Of a stretch of DNA of 64,000 nt, positions 61,414-64,000 are shown in pieces. The translations under genes and the position numbers were made by a program. The stretch is from Halostagnicola larsenii XH-48 (GTDB lineage: Archaea; Halobacteriota; Halobacteria; Halobacteriales; Natrialbaceae), in the NCBI RefSeq assembly GCF_000517625.1, contig NZ_CP007055.1, positions 2,666,001 to 2,730,000 on the forward strand. Reading direction: 5' to 3'. Under the pieces are notes generated by a model. That model was not told the DNA's origin. It worked only from the letters and a program-made list of their open reading frames with translations, and did not search any database. The first letter of the stretch is position 1. Each line of letters starts with the position of its first letter.

Positions 61414-62148
61414 ATGAAGCGCACTGGCGGCACAGACGAGGCGAAACGCCGGGCGGGCGAACGCGCCGCCGAGGAGGTCGAAGACGGGTTCGTCGTCGGG
61501 CTCGGAACCGGCTCGACGACGGCACACGCGATCAGGGCGATCGGCGAGGCGGTCGAGAACGGACTCGAGGTTCGAGGCATTCCAACGTCGTTCCAGTCCC
61601 GACAGCTCGCGCTCGAGGTCGGCATTCCGCTCACGTCGCTCGATGCCGTCTCGAGCGTCGACCTCGCCATCGACGGTGCCGATCAGGTGGTCGACACCGG
61701 CGACGGCACCGAGCAGGTCCTCGACAGATCCGACGCGGGCGACGGTGACCTGATCAAAGGCGGCGGCGCGGCCCACACGCGAGAAAAACTCGTCGACGCC
61801 GCGGCCGATCGGTTCGTCGTCGTCGCCGACCCCTCGAAGCTCGTCGACCGACTCGAAGGTCCGGTCCCGCTCGAGGTGATACCCGACGCCCACACGGTCG
61901 TCGCCGACGCAATCTGCGAACTGGGCGGGGATTCGACCCTTCGGGCGGCCGAGTGCAAGGATGGCCCAGTTGTGACCGACAACGGCAACCTCGTCCTCGA
62001 TTGCTCGTTCGGGCCGCTCGAGGACCCCGAACGCCTCGCGAGCCGACTCGCCTCGATCCCCGGCGTCGTCGAACACGGACTGTTCGTCGGACGGACCGAC
62101 GCGGCCTACGTCGGAACCGAGTCGGGCGTCGAGGTTAGAGAGTACTGA
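61414..62148 (+). CDS. rpiA: Ribose-5-phosphate isomerase A
   Basis: 244 aa. It interconverts ribose-5-P and ribulose-5-P. Motifs: VVGLGTGSTTAHAIRAIGE (27-45), GIPTSFQSRQLALEVGIPL (58-76), AIDGADQV (84-91), KGGGAAHTREKLV and VTDNGNLVLDCSF. An acidic insertion (VDTGDGTEQVLDRSDAGDG) between DGADQV and KGGG is longer than in bacterial enzymes. The catalytic acidic and lysine residues are present. Confidence 0.95.
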   Translation: MKRTGGTDEAKRRAGERAAEEVEDGFVVGLGTGSTTAHAIRAIGEAVENGLEVRGIPTSFQSRQLALEVGIPLTSLDAVSSVDLAIDGADQVVDTGDGTEQVLDRSDAGDGDLIKGGGAAHTREKLVDAAADRFVVVADPSKLVDRLEGPVPLEVIPDAHTVVADAICELGGDSTLRAAECKDGPVVTDNGNLVLDCSFGPLEDPERLASRLASIPGVVEHGLFVGRTDAAYVGTESGVEVREY

Positions 62149-62213
62149 GGTCGTCGTCACTGTTCGTCTCGCAGGTTGCGGTGTTTTGCAATTCTCGAGT
62201 CGGCGGTCACCGT

Positions 62214-62654
62214 TCACTCACTCTCGAGCTTCGACGTGACCTGTGCCATAACTTCCCAGACAACTCGAGTCGGATTCGTTGACGAGAACTCGTAGGATTC
62301 GTATGTATACGTCCGTTCGGGGTCAGCCCGTTCTTGAAAGTGACCCCATCCATCGACGTGCTCTTGTGGATGGTGGTGCCACCCGAAGTCTCCGGTGGCG
62401 TCGCTGTAGTGAAACGAAAACGCTGGGCGGTCGGTGTTGCTCTCGCCTGCGAACCAGCGAACGGTCAGCGTGGCCTCGTTCACGTCGAGTTCGATCCGAT
62501 CTACCGCGATGTCTGCGACGACGCTGGTGTACTCCCCGGACGGAAATCCTCGAACCGCGGTAACCGCCGGGTGGCGCTCGAGTTCGCGCTGGATTCCCCG
62601 AAGCGCACGATGTGACGCTTGCGCTGAATCGTACGCACGGCCGTTGCCGGCCAT
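62214..62654 (-). CDS. Haloarchaeal protein paired with HTH regulator, unknown function
   Basis: 146 aa. It contains a His-rich segment (FGWHHHPQEHVDGWGHFQER) between beta-like stretches, which looks like a conserved feature, possibly metal-binding. It starts 1 bp after the stop of the HTH gene, so they form an operon. No known family recognised; toxin-like or ligand-sensing roles are guesses only. Confidence 0.68.
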   Translation of the reverse strand: MAGNGRAYDSAQASHRALRGIQRELERHPAVTAVRGFPSGEYTSVVADIAVDRIELDVNEATLTVRWFAGESNTDRPAFSFHYSDATGDFGWHHHPQEHVDGWGHFQERADPERTYTYESYEFSSTNPTRVVWEVMAQVTSKLESE

Positions 62655-62655
62655 A

Positions 62656-63177
62656 TTAGGCGAACGCTCGGGAATATCGAGTGTACGTCGCGTAGTGTTC
62701 GATGGCGTCCTCGACAGCCTCGAGACGATATCGGACGAGTTCCCAGTCGCCTGCGGTCTGTAGGACGGCTCGCGTTTCCTCGGATTCGTCCGTTTCGGCG
62801 GCACATCCGCGGAGTTCGTCCGGCGAATCGACCGCGTACTCCTCGCGCCACGTTTCGATTTCCGTTTGCAGATCGGCCTTCAACTGGATGAGTTCGTCGC
62901 GGTCGTGCGAATCGAGCAGATCCCGAAGTAGTTGCATCCGCGTGTGAAGCGGATCCGGCGAGTAAAACGTCGTACCGTCGCGTTCGGTCTTTAGGAGGAC
63001 GTTCATCTCTGCGAGCCGCTCGAGGTGGTCTCTCGCGGTATTTTCGGCGACGTAGGCTTCGTTTGCGATGTACGACGCCGGTCGGGGCTCGGAGACGGTT
63101 TCCGTGACCGATCGGACCCTATCGAACGCGCTCGTTTGGGCTTTCCAGGCGTCAATTCCAGGAGCGTCTTCGTCCAT
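62656..63177 (-). CDS. Winged-helix regulator (haloarchaeal DUF7342-like)
   Basis: 173 aa. The HTH occupies about 20-75 (FDRVRSVTETVSEPRPASYI, then VAENTARDHLERLAEMNVLL), then a helical C-terminal region (TRMQLLRDLLDSHDRDELIQL, ETWREEYAVDSPDEL). A general transcriptional regulator with an unknown signal; it drives a two-gene operon. ATG 63177. Confidence 0.8.
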   Translation of the reverse strand: MDEDAPGIDAWKAQTSAFDRVRSVTETVSEPRPASYIANEAYVAENTARDHLERLAEMNVLLKTERDGTTFYSPDPLHTRMQLLRDLLDSHDRDELIQLKADLQTEIETWREEYAVDSPDELRGCAAETDESEETRAVLQTAGDWELVRYRLEAVEDAIEHYATYTRYSRAFA

Positions 63178-63632
63178 ATCCGCTCTTCTCGTTCTATCGC
63201 AATAAGTCTATCTCGAGATAAAATTATTGATTCAAGCGGTGAGGCGATCGAATAGAGGGCTCCGAGCCGCCACGAACGATGAAACTGAACCGCTTCCCGG
63301 CGACGATTCGGTGTCCGGCCTATCCGCGCTGTGGCGATCCCGTGTTAGTCGTCACCAGCACCGGGCCGACGACCAACCGATCCCACCCCCTGTGGCTGTC
63401 GCGTTGGTGATCCGTCGCTTGAGCACTCGTCGACCGAATGTGCTCGAGTCACCCGGTCGAACCCCTTCGTTTCGCCTCGAACGTTCTTCGAACCCCCTCG
63501 TTTCGACTCGAAAGTTCCGGCGAAAAAGACCCGTTCTGACGATAGTTCGGACCTACAGCCGATGTTGACAGAACCTAGCTGCAGGTCGCCAGACAGTAGC
63601 ACGCATCGAGTGACGGCGAGGTTCGAACTGGA
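63178..63632. other. 455-bp gap with two ORB-like direct repeats
   Basis: Contains the HTH promoter near 63200-63230 (AT-rich, AAAATTATTG on the plus strand) and the ORB-like boxes at 63459-63510. Several ORFs cross it without a family look. Confidence 0.4.
63459..63510 (-). repeat. Two GAAACGAAGGGG-type direct repeats, 30 bp apart
   Basis: Minus strand: GAGGCGAAACGAAGGGG (63462-63480) and GAGTCGAAACGAGGGGG (63492-63510). The GAAAC plus G-string of an ORB is kept but the TCCA start is replaced by CGAG. They face the same way, unlike an origin pair. Confidence 0.4.
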
Positions 63633-63998
63633 TTAGGGACGACGGCTCGAGGGATTCTTCAGTGCCGCGTCTGCGGCGAGGAGCAGAAAGGCGATCACAC
63701 CGATGAACCAGAGCAGGAATACCGGATCGACGTCGGCGGTGGTATAGTAGTGCCCGAACGCCACCGAACTCATGGCCAGTCCGAACATGCCGACTCCGTG
63801 GGCCACTGCCGTTTTCCTGTCTTCGAACGAAATCGTGTGGCTGCGTAGCGAGGCATCGGTTCCGAAGTGAAAATACGCCGTCGCCGCGTACAGACAGCCG
63901 ATCACGAGAAGGATGTACCAGCCAGGTGCAAACATCTGATACGTCGCGGTGCTGACGACTGCACCAACCAGAACGGCCATCAACGGGGATGTATCCAT
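63633..63998 (-). CDS. Four-segment membrane protein (possibly partial at window edge)
   Basis: 121 aa from ATG 63998; it could continue past the window end. Hydrophobic segments at about 5-22, 26-44, 65-83 and 92-110; a conserved-looking His in VAHGVGMFGLAMSSVAFGHYY. Function unknown. Confidence 0.6.
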   Translation of the reverse strand: MDTSPLMAVLVGAVVSTATYQMFAPGWYILLVIGCLYAATAYFHFGTDASLRSHTISFEDRKTAVAHGVGMFGLAMSSVAFGHYYTTADVDPVFLLWFIGVIAFLLLAADAALKNPSSRRP

Positions 63999-64000
63999 AC

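Overview
The window is haloarchaeal chromosome. The coding is GC-rich, most proteins are strongly acidic, many genes have a TATA-like box 24-31 bp before the start codon (leaderless transcripts), and the families are typically archaeal: D-family polymerase subunit, Orc1/Cdc6, RFC small subunit, EndA, RIO1, SAMP2 and archaeal AlaRS/PheRS/TrpRS. A Natrialba/Natrinema/Haloterrigena-like halophile fits, but this is inference. There are no rRNA, tRNA, CRISPR or IS elements that I can recognise.

Layout. 1-7.1 kb: a minus-strand block for tRNA charging and processing (pheT-pheS, a long TrpRS paralogue, the splicing endonuclease endA, a NucS-N/zinc-finger protein). 7.3-10.7 kb: a 2-oxoacid dehydrogenase operon (E1 alpha, E1 beta, free lipoyl domain, truncated E2). 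10.9-35.8 kb: housekeeping and small regulatory or membrane genes: DJ-1-like, HAD, phosphoesterase, a second TrpRS, RIO1, HD hydrolase, alaS, rfcS, a polymer-forming membrane protein, SAMP2, an MscS-like protein, tryptophanase divergent from an acyl-CoA ligase, aspartate kinase and GNATs. 35.8-44.8 kb: a replication-origin neighbourhood. polD1 and a signal peptidase lead into orc1, then a 1.6 kb non-coding origin, then three origin-associated genes (GTPase, DUF2073, zinc ribbon). 45-53.5 kb: small haloarchaeal conserved genes and an XPD-like Fe-S helicase. 53.9-58.1 kb: a thiamine-type ABC importer. 58.3-64 kb: a membrane protein, a MacB-like export pair, rpiA and a two-gene HTH operon.

The origin. 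Two Orc1 recognition boxes (ORBs) point outwards around an AT-rich stretch that is packed with the otherwise scarce tetranucleotide CTAG. A degenerate 21-bp tandem array lies left of the left ORB and a 24-bp array of ORB half-sites lies right of the right ORB. The same 21-bp repeat, with a similar spacing to an ORB-like box, recurs about 6.3 kb away in a gap between convergent genes (47.95-48.08 kb). Further ORB matches lie inside the coding sequence of polD1 and orc1, exactly where those proteins carry long disordered insertions. I consider this repeat/ORB system the most interesting signal in the window.

Other points of note: degenerate tandem repeats with 19-30 bp periods in several other intergenic gaps, a split E2, two divergent TrpRS copies in 11 kb, and three very short genes (29, 44 and 48 aa).
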